From Dioscorea cayenensis subsp. rotundata (Eukaryota > Streptophyta > Magnoliopsida > Dioscoreales > Dioscoreaceae), in assembly GCF_009730915.1 (NCBI RefSeq), contig NC_052481.1, positions 868,001 to 932,000 on the forward strand: a DNA stretch of 64,000 nucleotides, given 5' to 3'. The position numbers and the translations under genes are program-made. Positions within the stretch are counted from its first letter, which is position 1; every line of letters starts with the position of its first letter. The notes beneath the pieces are model-generated. The model ran no database searches. It worked only from the letters and a program-made list of their open reading frames with translations, and was not told where the DNA came from. Shown in pieces: positions 1 through 12,400 of this stretch.

Positions 1-2138
1 TCTTGTGGATGCAAAAGAATCTGATGATAACCTGAACGAAGATCCAATTTAGAGAAAAATTTTGCTCCGTGAAGTTCATCTAAGAGTTCATCCACAGTGG
101 GAATAGGATAGGCATCTTTTACTGTAATTGCATTCAAGGCCCTATAATCGGTACAGAATCTCCATGTTCCATCCTTCTTTTTAACTAAAATCACCGGAGA
201 AGAGAACAGACTTGTTGTATGTTCAATTAATCCTTCAGTAAGCATTTGTTCTACCATCTTTTCTATTTCAGCTTTTTGGCTGTGAGGATATCTGTATGGC
301 CTCACTTTAACTGGGGAATTATCAGGAATAAGTGGAATTTTGTGATCACAGCTTCGAGATGGAGGCAGTCCAACAGGTGTTGAGAAGACATGCTGATATC
401 TCAATAGCAATTCAATTAATTCCTGTGGAGTTGAAGACGGCAGTGAAGCTGAAATTTCTGTCACCAATTCCGGTTTGTTGCTATTCCCTGATTGATTGTC
501 AAGATCATCCTGATAAAATTGAAGGGAGTAACATTCCCGTACAGCATGAGTAGAACACAGACGTGTTAACTGAGGTACAGTAGTAGAAGCCGGTCTTTCC
601 ATTTGTTCGCCTTTCAAAACCATATACTGGTTGTTGTGGTAAAATTTGATAATTTTCTTGTCATAATCAATGACATGTGGCCCTAATTTAGCCAACCAAG
701 ATGCTACTAAAATTAAATCAGCCCCTTCAATAGGCAGCACATAAGCAGGTACAGAAAGGGTATAGCCTTGCACTTGTACAGATAATTCAGGAATTTTCCC
801 TTCCACTTGCAAACTTTGTCCATTACCAACCAATACTCTTAATGGAGTCGAAGATAGAACATCCAAATGCAGAAATTTAACCACTCTAGGTTGAATGAAT
901 GTATCATCGCTACCACCATCTAACAGAATTTTAATCTGTTGTCCCCCCAATTGGCCTGTGAAACGCATGGTACCCGACACAGTGACACTAGACATAGCAT
1001 TAAGAGACATCTTAGTACTAGGATCTTTACCAGGGTCGTGTACCTCCTCCTGTGGATGAGGATCAATGAATATTTCACTGTCAGAAATCCCTGTATCATC
1101 ATCATCCCACTGTAATAACAAGAGACGTTTGTTAGGACAATTATGGGTGGGAGAGTATTTTGCATCACAATTAAAGCACAGCCCTTTCACTTTCCGAAGT
1201 TGCATTTCTTGTAACCCCATCTTTCGAAAAGCTGTTGGGGGCTTGGCATTCACATTTCCTGAGTTAAGAGATTGAGTGGTGAGCTGACCATGTCCAAATG
1301 GTACAATGGAAGTAGAATTAGTGGCAAGAGGAATTCCTGGAAGAGCTTTAAACTTAGTATCAGGCAGATATATATTTTTGTTCCCCATCGGTTTCCTTCC
1401 CAACTGAAGTTTTTCTTCAAATAATTTTGCCAAGGTAACAGCCTTGTCAAGATCTTCTGGATGCCAAGGAATCAATTCAGCTTGTAATTCCTTGGTTAAG
1501 CCACTAACAAAGCAATCTAATAAAACTTGTTCAGGTACCCCGTCAACTCTATTCGAGAGGGCAATAAAATGAGCATAATAGTCCGCTACAGTGCTTTCTT
1601 GAATCAAACGAAATAGGGAATAACTTGGGCAATCAAAAACTGAAGGCCCATAAGCACATTCCAAGGATCTGGTAAGAGCTTGCCATGTAGTTAGTCTGCC
1701 GGCCTTTCGAAGTCTTTGGAACCATGGAACGACCTGTCCATCCAAATGAACTGAAGCAATCTTCAAACGATGATTATCAGGAACCCCATAATAATCAAAA
1801 AACTGCTCGGCGTGGAAGATCCATTGTAATACATCCTCACCGGCAAATCGTGGAAAATCAAGCTTGATATTTCTGATGGAATAATTTTCCCCAGTAGTGT
1901 GAACTGTTTCAGCTGAAATTTCCTCCAACAATGGAGTAGAATTTGAAGTTTCTCCCGTGTGTTTCACCAGCTGAATCGTTTCCATCATTTGAGATAACCC
2001 AGCTAAGGACTGTTGGATTAATGGTAAGGTAGTGAGAGATTTTTCAATTGTTTTAAATCTCTGTTCCGTATTATCCATTAATGTAAACAAAGTTTCTACT
2101 TTAGCCTATAGCTCCTTCATGCGGGTGTTATCAGCCAT
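1..2138 (-). pseudogene. Ty3/gypsy gag-protease-reverse transcriptase polyprotein, cut by the window edge
   Basis: Retrotransposon polyprotein that would package and copy the element's RNA. Reading from an ATG at 2138, the same frame fits at every place I checked down to base 1. A gag region with a retrotransposon capsid-like stretch comes first, then a zinc knuckle of the C-x2-C-x7-H-x-C type (CFNCDAKYSPTHNC, near 1130-1180), an aspartic-protease-like region (LLDGGSDD, near 920), and the start of reverse transcriptase (WRFCTDYRALNAIT near 120-165, followed by a LDLRSGYHQ-like stretch at the edge). Codon 11 is an in-frame TAG (2106-2108), so translation would need the later ATG of MDNTEQRF or the copy is dead. 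RNase H, integrase and the second LTR lie outside the window. The family is clear from the RT and knuckle; the lineage within gypsy is not assigned. Confidence 0.88.
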
Positions 2139-2147
2139 GGTTGAGAT

Positions 2148-2166
2148 GGACAACGAAAGCACCAAT
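2148..2166 (-). other. Probable primer binding site of the gypsy element
   Basis: Directly after the LTR end (read on the minus strand as ...GGTGTAACA) comes ATTGGTGCTTTCGTTG, a stretch typical of the position where plant gypsy elements bind the priming tRNA. I infer the role from position and resemblance; no tRNA match was computed. Confidence 0.5.
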
Positions 2167-2450
2167 TGTTACACCTTAAAATCCAAGAGATACATAGGAA
2201 AATACCAAAATACTGATCAGAAAATAGCTAAGAAATTTCCAGAAATTACTCAGCTCCTCCCTGCTCTCAACACTGTGAGAGAAACCAGGGCCTCAAGTCT
2301 CCAAGTCCAAGCTGCCCTCTCTTTCCCCTTCTCCACCTTTTATCTTCTGTTTCTGGATAGGCAGAATGTACCCGCGGAGCCTGCAGTTTAACCTTTCTCG
2401 CGCTTCCCTCTTCGACATGTGTCCCTTGCCTTTAATTCTCCACTTTTAGT
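2167..2450 (-). repeat. 5' LTR of the gypsy element (outer boundary uncertain)
   Basis: Non-coding sequence between the primer site at 2166 and the 3' end of the PPR gene. Its inner end is TG...CA compatible (TGTTACACC on the plus strand at 2167). The outer end cannot be fixed because the partner LTR is outside the window; about 2445-2450 is possible. If so, the LTR overlaps the last codons of the PPR frame, and the atypical last residues of that protein would be LTR-derived. Confidence 0.5.
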
Positions 2451-5155
2451 CTCGTGCCCACCATGCTCCTCTGAATTAAACTCCCTTTTGACCAGGTTGA
2501 CTGGTAAGTCAACATTTTTCCTCTCTTAAGCATCATGTCGAAGATTTTGTGAGCTGCCTGCAAACTTTCCTCTTCCATATAGCCAAGTGAGACCATTTCC
2601 TCAAATAACATAAATGCAAGATCGCCGGCATGACTTTGACAGAGGCAGTCAAGTAATCTACGACATGAAAATTTGCTAGGGAAAAACCCTCTCTTTCGCA
2701 TCATGTGAAAAAGAGATAATGCCTCCATCCCTCGGTCAGCAATAGAATAACCTTTTATAAGTGTATCAAGAGTAACATTATCAGCCATGCAACCATTCCT
2801 GTTCATCTGGTTAAATAATTCTGTCGCACAATCAATCTCACCAGAATTGATATGGGCACCCATTAAGATGTTACATGTTACTTGGTTAACGACAACACCG
2901 GCTTTGTCCATAGGATCTATGAGGGCATTAACATTGTTTCTCATATTACCTCGGCAAAACCCATTAATCATCCCATTGTAAATATGCAAATTCGGAACCA
3001 AGCCAATATCCGGCAGATGTAGTATATACTCCCAAGCTAGCTCAATTTTTTCTTTAGCAGTTCCACATCGAATATTTTGAGTTAGCTTTCCTGGCACAAT
3101 AGTATTTCGTGATAACAACTTAAAAAGTAAGCACCCTGCTTCTCCAAATTTTCCAACTAAAGAAAGTTCCATTTTTTCATGCCGCGAGACATTTCTGCAT
3201 ATACCACTGATCACAACTACAAATGTAGCAAGATCAGGTTCAACCTGGTTCCTCACCATCAATGCAAATATATCTAGTCCAAAGCGAACATCCCCTTTCT
3301 TAAGGAACTGGTGTATGAGCATTGTGTAAAGGACTGTGCCTGGCACAAAACCATCCTCCAGCATCATACGCAGATATTTGACGGCCATTCTAAACATGTT
3401 AGCCTTTACCAGTCCATTAATAAGAGCACAGTAAGCATGGCAACTCGGTCGAATATCACGATAGACCATCACATCAAACAGGTATTGAGCGTCAACAATC
3501 TTTCCCATCTTTGAATAACCGTTGATGAGTGCATTGTAGATCCTTTCACCTGGCATGACGCCTACCTGTAGCATCTTGTCAACGGTGAGCTCAGCTTCCA
3601 ACATCCTACCTACTTTGCACAAAGATCTTATGATTGAATCATAAACATCAACAGGAGGCCTAAAACCCTGCCGTATCATCTTATCAAAAGCTCTCAATGC
3701 TAAATCTATGTCTCTTCGCTTGCAGTGAAAATTTATAACAATTGAATGTGTAGTCAGATTAAGACATAAAAGAGAGTATAATGAGAAAGAAGCATCCTCT
3801 ATTCTACCCTCCTTGCACAAACATCTTATTAAGAAATTATAATGAGAAATTGAAGGCACAGATCCATGATCAACCATATTCTCCAATAAGAGATGAGCAA
3901 TATTAAACTTACCCCGTGAGCACACAGATCCTAACAAAATATGGAGAACCACATTCAATGGGATTATATTGTTTCCTGCCATCTCATCAAAAAGAAGCTT
4001 GACTTCCCGCTGCAATTCCTCATCTGAATCAGAAGTAAACAATCTGACAAAGCTCAAAACGTTGATATTGCAACCATTCCTGGACAGACAATCCAAAACC
4101 TTGCCCATCATCCAAGGCACATGATCAAATGGAAGATACTTAATCAGCAACTGAAACATATGGTCATCAGGGATGAGCCCACAATCAAGCATCTTCTCAA
4201 ACCACTTTTCCACCTCCACCAATCTCTTTGCCTTGCAAAGTGCGGTCATCACTGAAGTATAGGAATGCAGATTTGGGGTCACATCATAATGCTTCATTGT
4301 GTCAAGAAGCCTTAAAGCAGAATCCACATCAGAGTTGTTACAGTACCAATTTATCATCGTATTGAAAGTAACCACATTTGGCTTGAGGCCACATCCCACC
4401 ATTTCATGGAACAACTCCCAACCCCCATCAACAAAATTAAGCTTCAAGAGCCTGAAGATCATTATATTATACGAGTACACATCTGGTGGACAGTCAATCC
4501 TCTCTTTCATCTCCTTAAAAAGATCAAGAGCCATATTTACCCTTCCTTCCTTGACATACCCATGAATCATCATCATGCACAGCCTACGATCCAAAACGAA
4601 CCCATGTAACTTCATTAGCCTACAAACTCGCTCAGCGTCCAACATTCTATGCCATTTGCAAAAGCCATAGGTCAAGGACCCCAACAAAGGAAGTGAGGGC
4701 CCAATGCCATCACCAAGCATTACATCAAACAGGACGCGTGCTTCATTCAGGTAACCCTTGTAGCACAACCGAGAAATCAAAGCGTGATAAGAGGACGCAG
4801 GCGGGAGAACACCAGCTTTGGCCATGCGGAAAAAGAGTGAGAGAGCGTGCGACACCTGTTCTTTGACACACAATAGCCGAAGCAACGCGCTGTACGAGGC
4901 TAAACTGGGCAAAGTTCCAAGCTGTATGATGGAACCAAAAAGAGATTGGGCCCGGGGAAGGTCTCGGAGCTTGCAGTAACAAAGGAGCATTGAGTCAAGA
5001 AGAGATGGGTCTGAGATGGACGGAGATGTGAAGGAGAGGAAGACCTGGGACGCCTTCGTGAATTGGCGTGACGAAAGGAGGGAGCGGAGGAGGCGGGCAG
5101 TGTCCACAGGCATGCCTGGCATAGCGGACAGAGAGGGCTTCAGAGGGAGAGCCAC
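2432..5155 (-). CDS. P-class pentatricopeptide repeat protein, probably organelle RNA-binding
   Basis: Intronless frame of 907 residues made almost wholly of 35-residue PPR motifs (many GxxPNxxTYNxLIxGxCKxG-type stretches from about residue 70 to 850, roughly twenty repeats). It has no E, DYW or SMR domain, so it is P class. P-class PPR proteins bind single-stranded RNA in mitochondria or plastids and affect stability, splicing or translation; the target cannot be read here. The layout resembles Arabidopsis At5g62370-like proteins, a weak guess. The start (MALPLKPSLS) is unsatisfying: it lies in a minisatellite, and a more convincing targeting peptide lies upstream in another frame. The last 25 or so residues look unlike PPR sequence and may come from the neighbouring LTR. 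It is long and open, so probably expressed or only recently damaged. Confidence 0.85.
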   Translation of the reverse strand: MALPLKPSLSAMPGMPVDTARLLRSLLSSRQFTKASQVFLSFTSPSISDPSLLDSMLLCYCKLRDLPRAQSLFGSIIQLGTLPSLASYSALLRLLCVKEQVSHALSLFFRMAKAGVLPPASSYHALISRLCYKGYLNEARVLFDVMLGDGIGPSLPLLGSLTYGFCKWHRMLDAERVCRLMKLHGFVLDRRLCMMMIHGYVKEGRVNMALDLFKEMKERIDCPPDVYSYNIMIFRLLKLNFVDGGWELFHEMVGCGLKPNVVTFNTMINWYCNNSDVDSALRLLDTMKHYDVTPNLHSYTSVMTALCKAKRLVEVEKWFEKMLDCGLIPDDHMFQLLIKYLPFDHVPWMMGKVLDCLSRNGCNINVLSFVRLFTSDSDEELQREVKLLFDEMAGNNIIPLNVVLHILLGSVCSRGKFNIAHLLLENMVDHGSVPSISHYNFLIRCLCKEGRIEDASFSLYSLLCLNLTTHSIVINFHCKRRDIDLALRAFDKMIRQGFRPPVDVYDSIIRSLCKVGRMLEAELTVDKMLQVGVMPGERIYNALINGYSKMGKIVDAQYLFDVMVYRDIRPSCHAYCALINGLVKANMFRMAVKYLRMMLEDGFVPGTVLYTMLIHQFLKKGDVRFGLDIFALMVRNQVEPDLATFVVVISGICRNVSRHEKMELSLVGKFGEAGCLLFKLLSRNTIVPGKLTQNIRCGTAKEKIELAWEYILHLPDIGLVPNLHIYNGMINGFCRGNMRNNVNALIDPMDKAGVVVNQVTCNILMGAHINSGEIDCATELFNQMNRNGCMADNVTLDTLIKGYSIADRGMEALSLFHMMRKRGFFPSKFSCRRLLDCLCQSHAGDLAFMLFEEMVSLGYMEEESLQAAHKIFDMMLKRGKMLTYQSTWSKGSLIQRSMVGTRLKVEN

Positions 5156-5340
5156 GGCGGTGGAGGCGGGCAGGGTCCACGGGGAGGCCTAGGTGTGATG
5201 AGGAGGAATAGCGGACGGAGAGGGCTTCAGAGGGAGAGCCACGGCGGTGGAGGCGGGCAGGGTCCACGGGGAGGCCTAGGCGTGATGAGGAGGAATAGCG
5301 GACGGAGAGGGCTTCAGAGGGCAAGCCACGGCGGAGGAGG
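5079..5340. repeat. GC-rich minisatellite, 87-bp unit (29 codons)
   Basis: The unit starting GCGGACRGAGAGGGCTTC recurs at about 5124, 5211 and 5298, exactly 87 bp apart, with a partial related copy around 5079-5123. On the minus strand it encodes a 29-residue repeat (SEALSVRYSSS... LGLPVDPARLHRRG). The unit nearest the PPR body is shortened and changes reading frame. Confidence 0.9.
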
Positions 5341-5456
5341 GAGGCAAGGAGGGAGAGGCAGTGGTCAATGTGGGTGGGCATGGCAACAGGAAGAGCAGAG
5401 GAGGAGGAGGAAAGAGTTTTGGCTGTAGAGAGGAGGAAACGAAGCAACGAAGGCAT
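5100..5456 (-). pseudogene. Detached N-terminal presequence of the PPR gene
   Basis: A minus-strand frame from the ATG at 5456 begins MPSLLRFLLSTAKTLSSSSS. It is rich in Ser, Arg and Leu with almost no acidic residues, as in mitochondrial or plastid targeting peptides. It continues through the minisatellite, then runs in the wrong frame past the point where the PPR frame begins (ARHACGHC in this frame against MPGMPVDTARLLRSLL in the PPR frame). I infer this was the original N-terminus and that loss of part of the last repeat unit broke the join. A sequencing error in the GC-rich repeat would look the same. Confidence 0.5.
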
Positions 5457-5459
5457 GGA

Positions 5460-6728
5460 GAGGGCGGCTAGGGTTTCTAAATGAGGGTAGGAAATGAAAG
5501 GCGCGGTTGGGTTAAATCCCCAATACAAAATTACTGTAAACTGCTTATCATTCTCCATATCAAAACAAATAGGGAAAAAAAAAAAATTGAAGAGCAAGTT
5601 ATTTATTAGATTGAAAAATATTTGTTTTATAGAAAATGTAAATCAACAAACAAGAAGTTATTTAAGCATGATGTTTTTTAGACCAATTTGCAAATAATAA
5701 TTCTTTATAAAAAATGTGAAAATAATAATTGAACGTAAGTTTTTGTTTTGGTTTATATATAAGTAAATTAAAAAAATTAATGACATCAAAATATAAAATA
5801 CAAAATATGAGAGATAGTGAAACTCTATAAATTGAATGCATATTTAAAAGGTATATCTGGATTTATTCTCTCTTGGGTTGCTCTGCTTGGCTTAGTCATC
5901 TCTTTCACGAAATCGTCGCGTGAGTTCGTTTCGAGAATAAAAGACTAACCAGGAGGCGTTCGAATAGAGGGACTCAAAGGGCAGAGTGACCTATGTAGAG
6001 AGATCGTTTAGGTTATTCTACCTATTTAAAAATTATGATTACAATACTAACCTCATTAATTTTTATTTTGATTTTTTTTAATGAATTGTACAAGAGGATG
6101 TAATAGCTATTATTGTGTAGTTAATTTGTTTTACTTTTTTTTTTTGTTTCTTTTTCTTTTTCTTTTTCTTTTTAAACTTTTTTTTTATTGATTCTCCTTG
6201 TGGATATTGTCTTATTTGCATTTTAGGTTAATTTTTTTGGGTAAATCATTGAATTTTGGTCAAAATATTATTTTGATCACTGAATTTTAATTTGTTTTTG
6301 TTGTTGCCTAGATACAACAATGAATTTATATGTAATTGACCTTAAGCTTGTAGACCTTCGAACCCGGAGGTTGATCGAAAGATGTTTGAGTTACTTTTTC
6401 CTTAAAATGTCGAGACTTATAACAATGTGGAGTTAGTGAAGAATAAATGCTAGTCTTTCCCTTCGATGACTACAACGAAAACCTCCTCTTTGTTTAAATG
6501 AGATATGCTATTTGTAGTAGTAGGGTTAACAGTTACATAACAAGTAAATGCTTTACATGTTTGAGATCCTGAGTGTTATATGAGATAGTAGGTATTACGT
6601 GGTTTAATGGAAGTTTGACTCATTCTACATCAGTTGATTCCCACTTCTATCTTTAGAGTTAGAATCCTAAGGATGGAGGTAAGTCTTTATCTGCTTCAAA
6701 TTTTAAAACTTCCTTTAAACCTATCCTG

Positions 6729-6801
<73 letters not shown>

Positions 6802-7178
6802 GGAAAATTATCATTACCCCTTTGGAATTTTAAATATTCCTAAACATGCCCTCCAACTTTGTCAAACCCCGGACAACCCTTCAGATTATTGTTTAAGTTC
6901 CCTTTTTACCCCCTACCATTCACTTCAAATGGGTCCATGTATGAAATTTCATTTTTGCCCTTTGAAAATGGTGGGAATAAAACCGCCTAATTACATCACG
7001 TCCGAGCTTTTTGACTAATTTTGCATTTTTTTCTTTTTCTTTTCTGCTTGCTTTTTTGTGAAACAAAGTTTACAAGGCTTAATCACATATTCTTCTTCTT
7101 CTCGTCATTTGGTTTTTCAATTTGAGTTCTGCCGATTTTCTGATAAGATGAGACTTTCTTGAATGCTATCATCTATGA
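5460..7178. other. Spacer between the PPR gene and OMT1 pseudogene
   Basis: AT-rich, without a supportable gene. It holds a (TAA)n microsatellite (6729-6800), poly-T/CTTTT tracts near 6135-6190, and at 6800-7000 a segment (aaaattatcattaccccttt onward) that resembles one arm of a MITE, though I could not find its partner arm. Confidence 0.6.
6729..6800. repeat. (TAA)n microsatellite
   Basis: Uninterrupted run of about 24 TAA/ATA units. Such tracts are length-variable between individuals. Confidence 0.95.
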
Positions 7179-7513
7179 TCATTCTCGCGAGGGAGGAGAA
7201 TAACACAATTTAGAAAAATGCAGATTTATTATGGAGACTTTTTGTGGTATTCGCAGATCTAACCCTGGGAGGCAGTGCTTAATGTTCACGATGTTGACTT
7301 GTGGGGAATGGATGTTAGCTGAGATATATGAGCGATGGGGTCTAGATATTTCATGTGTCAAATAAAGTATACTTTGTGATGCATGTGTGCTTTTTGGGGC
7401 CATTGGAAGCATGTGCTCTACCAATATCATTGTTTCATTTGCAGGCAGACCTTTCCAGCAATTTTTCAAGATTTTCAGTCCCTTCTCATCACACCAGTCA
7501 TGTAGAATCCACT

Positions 7514-8846
7514 ATAAAGTTCAACACATAATTAATGTTTATTTATATTAATAATAAAGGATATATATATGGTTTCTTAGTTAATGTTGCAAACGCAATA
7601 TATATATATATATATATATATTATGATAAAATATTAAATATATAAAAGCTTTTTTTTTAAAAAAAGAGCTTACTTAAGAAGGTTTAAATAAATACATGAT
7701 CAAACATTAGATTCAAAATTCTAATAGATCTCGGAACTTATAAAACAAAAAAATTAATCAATATTATTATTTTACAAATTAATCAATAAATAATCTTGCA
7801 TGCTTTTTATTTTTTTATTTATTACTCTACATATTTATTTTGTAAATGTGAATAACTGTGTATATGCATATACCAAATTACAGATGCGTATATTTATGTA
7901 AACAAAGATATTGCAGATACTTAATTTAAAAATAGAAAATTGAATTAACTTTGCCTCTTCTATTTAGTTATTTTCTCTTTTCTTCCCTATTATGACACCC
8001 TTTTTCTATTGTTTATGCATTAAAACATATTTTTAAAATAAGATAAATTAGAGTATTCATATAGAAAAAAAAGAAATAAATAAATAAACAAAGACAGAGA
8101 ATATATATATATATATATTATTAGTAAGGATCAAAACAAAGTAAAAGTCCTAATTTACATAAATAATTTAACCCGTCTTCATCCAATTTCTAAGAGCTTG
8201 TTTGGATGTAAAATAAAAAAAATATGGCATAATTTTATTATGTAAGAAGTGTAAGTGATTATTATCGAAATTATAGCATATTTTATTCCTACAGAATTAG
8301 TGTTTGATTAACAAAATAAAAAAATTACGAAAAATATTCCATTCTTTTATGCCATAATTTTATATTATGCCATAATTTTATATTATAAAATAAGCACCCA
8401 AACAATAAATATGGCATAATTCTCAAAAAAAAAATAAATAAATTATGATATATTATACAGATTATATCATAATTCTGACCTATCGAAACAGTCCCTAAGT
8501 CTACAACAACACTTCAGTAAACTCAAAAAAATATATGGTTCATGATCAAACAATTCTCCTGACATCTAATAAAAATTCATATAATAAAGAAATAAATAAC
8601 CAATGCTGTCACAACTTCAACTAATTAAATAAATATCATATTTAAATAAAAATATCGAGGAAGGCTTAAAATCTCATTTAGTTGAATATAATATAAAAAT
8701 ATAAGCAAAATTCATATTTCTTTTCTTCTTTAATATGCCTTTGACCAAACTCACTAAATATTATAATAATGCATAACAATTTTCTACTGAATTAAAATAA
8801 TATTATCTCAAATAAATTTATGAAGAAATGAAGAAAAAGATTAAAC
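7514..8846 (-). other. Intron 2 of OMT1
   Basis: AT-rich intron bounded by the 65-bp exon 2 and by the acceptor AG at 7512-7513. It contains (TA)n tracts at about 7600-7622 and 8101-8120. Sequence around 7900-8060 is similar to 57660-57800 in intron 2 of OMT3, which supports the chimera call there. Confidence 0.6.
8190..8500. mobile_element. Possible MITE in OMT1 intron 2
   Basis: Arms read gcttgtttggatg on the left and, on the reverse complement of the right, ggactgtttcgatagg, with internal inverted ATGGCATAATTTTAT-type stretches. Ends of this kind are common in plant hAT-type MITEs. I could not fix a clean 8-bp target duplication (ctaag-like bases occur on both sides). Confidence 0.4.
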
Positions 8847-9213
8847 CTTCATGAAGATGGCATCACCACTTGGGACACTCTCAAACATGTCCCCACCAAC
8901 ATGCTCCACACCTTCATCAAACACATACAACCAAACAAACACATCAACATTTACTAAATTTATTCATATTACTACCAGTCTACCATGCTTTTTTTTTTGG
9001 TTATAGGTTGTTCTTTCATTTATGAGTTGAAAATGTGAGAAGAAAAGCTAGTATTTGCTTTTTGTGACTATATAACACAAATTTAAATCATTAATAATGT
9101 AATAAACATAATGGGTCTATTTACTATGAGGAATGAAAATGGATGGAGATTAAAAAATATTTCATTTAGAGATAGAGAAGGAATGGTTAAGAATTCTCTT
9201 GAGCGAGTAGTTT

Positions 9214-9444
9214 TGTTGATCTACAAGCTTTCTGCAGTATTGAAGAAAAGGAAATCAGATCTGAAAAAAAAACTCACAGCTCCAGCAGCTTTGCATTTCA
9301 CTTTACTGAAATTCTGTACATAAAACATTATGTGCAGAAGCAATATATATTACATTGTGTGAGAGAGAACTGGGCCTCTATCATGACATGAATAAGATAT
9401 CATGGGCCGAAGCTCTTGAATAGAAACAACAACTTATAAACTCA
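9214..9444 (-). repeat. 3' LTR of the copia element
   Basis: 231 bp. It differs from the 5' LTR chiefly by 1-4 bp indels between about 9245 and 9320. Preceded on the minus strand by a run of seven or more G. Confidence 0.93.
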
Positions 9445-9454
9445 ACACCCCCCC

Positions 9455-12400
9455 TCAAGTTGGAGGGTGAGAAGATGATACAGATACACCCAACTTGGAT
9501 AAAACATGCTGATGTTGAGGACCTGTGAGACTCTTTGTGAAGATGTCAGCCAATTGATTTTGAGTGGGCACATGTTGAAGATTAACCAGTCCTGTTTGCA
9601 ATTGTTCTCTAACAAAGTGACAATCAAGTTCTATATGTTTGGTTCTTTCATGGAAAACCGGATTTTTAGCTATATGTATGGCGGCTTGGTTGTCACATTT
9701 CAACGGCACAGGAAGAATCGAAGAGACAGTAAGCTCATCTAATAATCTGGTTAACCACGCAAGCTCTGCACAAACCCTTCTCATTGATCTATATTCGGCC
9801 TCTGCAGAAGATAAAGCAATTGTTTGTTGCTTCTTTGATTTCCAAGATAGAGGAGTCTTGCCAAGCAAAATAAAGAATCCACTAACTGACTTTCTGGAGT
9901 TGGGACAGGCAGCCCAATCTGAATCACAATAGGCTATTAGTTCAAAGGATGAATCTGCACTCATCAATATACCTTGATTTGGGTTATGCTTGAGATATCC
10001 AAGTGTATGCAAAGCTGCTTCCATGTGAGGTTTCCGAGGCTTGGACATGAATTGACTTAGAAACTGCACTGCAAATGTGATGTCTGGCCTGGTATAAGTC
10101 AAATAATTAAGTTTGCCAATCAAACGTCTATATAAGACAGGATCCTCAAGTAGAGTGCCTTCATCAGGTCTTAGTTTTAAACCTGCAGGCAATGGGCTGT
10201 AGAAAATAGCATGAGATTCACATTTAAATTCAGAAAGAAGGTCCAGAGTGAACTTGCGTTGAGTTAAGATCAAACCAGTAGCTTCTTGGAGTACCTCAAT
10301 TCCAAGGAAATAATGTAAATGTCCCAAATCCTTTATCTTAAACTGTGTGTCAAGAAAGGACTTCAAGGCATCTATTTCTTGCTCATCATTACCAGTGATT
10401 AGAATGTCATCAACATACACGGCTAAGAACACTGCAGAATTCCCTGATTTTTTGTAGAACAATGAGTAATCATTCTTTGAGTTTTGATATCCTCTAGTCC
10501 TTAAAGCATCTGAAAGTTTAAAATACCATTGTCTTGAAGCTTGTTTTAAACCATACAAGGATTTTCTTAGTTGGCAAACTATGTTTGGATTATGTACATC
10601 AAGACCTTGGGGAATAGTCATATATATCTCCTCATCCAATTCCCCATGTAAGAAAGCATTGTTAACATCTAATTGGAACATTTTCCAATTTTTTTTAACT
10701 GCTACAGCAATCAAGCTTCTCACAGTAGTCATCTTTACTACTGGAGAGAATGTTTCTCTATAATCCACTCCTTCCTTTTGTGTAAACCCCTTAACAACAA
10801 GTCTTGCTTTACATCTCTCTATCGTTCCATCAGCATGATGTTTGATTTTATATACCCATTTGCAATTAATGGGTTTCTTCCCAACAGGTAATTCAACCAA
10901 ATCCCAAGTGTGATTAGCAATTAAAGCATCAAATTCCTGTTGCATTGCATCCTGCCAAATTGGTTCTAGAACTGCCTCTTCATAAGTGTTAGGTTCATGT
11001 ATAGAAGTAATTGAGGCAAGCAACCTTTGATTGTTTGAATTCATGGCATTAAAGCAAATATGATTGGGTACAAAAAGATGATTTGTTAAAGTATGACAAC
11101 AATTCAGAAATGAGTAGGGTGAACTGGTATTGACACTGTTGCAAACATAATCTTGAAGATAGGTAGGCATTGACCTTGTCCTGTTAGATCTTCTCACAGA
11201 GGGAATTGGCTCAATAGAAGAAGAGGAAATTGGTTCAATTGAAGGTACTTCATTGGATTGAGGATGAAAAACATCATGAGCACTTGCAGGGAGATAAGAA
11301 GGTTCAGTAAAATTGACATCATGAAAAGGAAAAATGTCTTCATGAAAAATTACATCTCTAGAGATAGAAATTTGGTGTGTTTTGATATCTAAGACAAGAT
11401 ATGCCTTTTTACCAAAGGGGTACCCTATGAAAACTGAAGAATTGGCTCTGGGTTGAAATTTATCATTATTTTTCCTAGGAGGAGACACATAACATAAGCA
11501 CCCAAAGGATTTAAGATGAGAATAGGTTGGCTTGGTCCCAAAAAGAAGTTCATAAGGAGACTTTCCTTGCAAAAGTTTAGAGGGGAATCTATTGATGAGA
11601 TATGTGGCAGTTAGAACACATTCCCCCCAAAATTTTAAAGGTAAATTGGATTGAAAAAGCAAAGCTCTAGCGGTTTCCAATAAATGTTTGTGTTTCCTTT
11701 CAACAATTCCATTTTGTTGTGGGGTGTAGGTACAAGATGTTTGATGTAGAATTCCTTTTTCAGCCAAGAAAAGTTTGGTTTCATGACTTGTTCCTAGCTC
11801 AGCAGCATTGTCAGTTCTTATGGTTTTGACATTTACATTGAACTGAGTTTGAACCATATTAATGAAAGTTTTCAGGACAGAAAAACCATTACTTTTGGTG
11901 CTAAGAAGATGTGTCCAGGTGGCTCTACTATAATCATCAACAATTGTTAGGAAGTACCTATAACCTTGGTGAGTGAGAGTATGATAGGGACCCCATATAT
12001 CGATGTGAATCAGTTCAAAGATTGAGTTGGTGTTGATTTGACTGTGAGGGAAAGGCAACCTATGCTGCCTAGCTTGTGGACAAACATCACAAGTAAATGA
12101 AGAATTAAAAGTGTTGATACTGTCATGAAGGAATTTCAATTGTTTCATTTTACTCAGAGGCATATGACCAAGTCTATGGTGCCAAATTTTCATAGAACCA
12201 AAAACTGATCTACTAGAGATGTTACATGAAATGTCTGACAAAACATTATTTTGAGAAGAAAAAGAAAAGGGATTACAACCAAGTTGAGCATTACCAGGAC
12301 AAGCATGAGAGGTAGAAGAACAGGACAAGGCAACCTTACTATGAAGATGCAGCAAATATAAGCCCTTGTGAGCTTTACCAATCACCAGTGGCCTCTTCAG

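Noticed and set aside
332..553. 73-residue plus-strand frame
   Set aside because: Opposite-strand shadow of the gypsy polyprotein, which reads well on the minus strand.
5195..5428. Gly/Arg-rich plus-strand frame
   Set aside because: Shadow of the minisatellite on the strand opposite the PPR gene.
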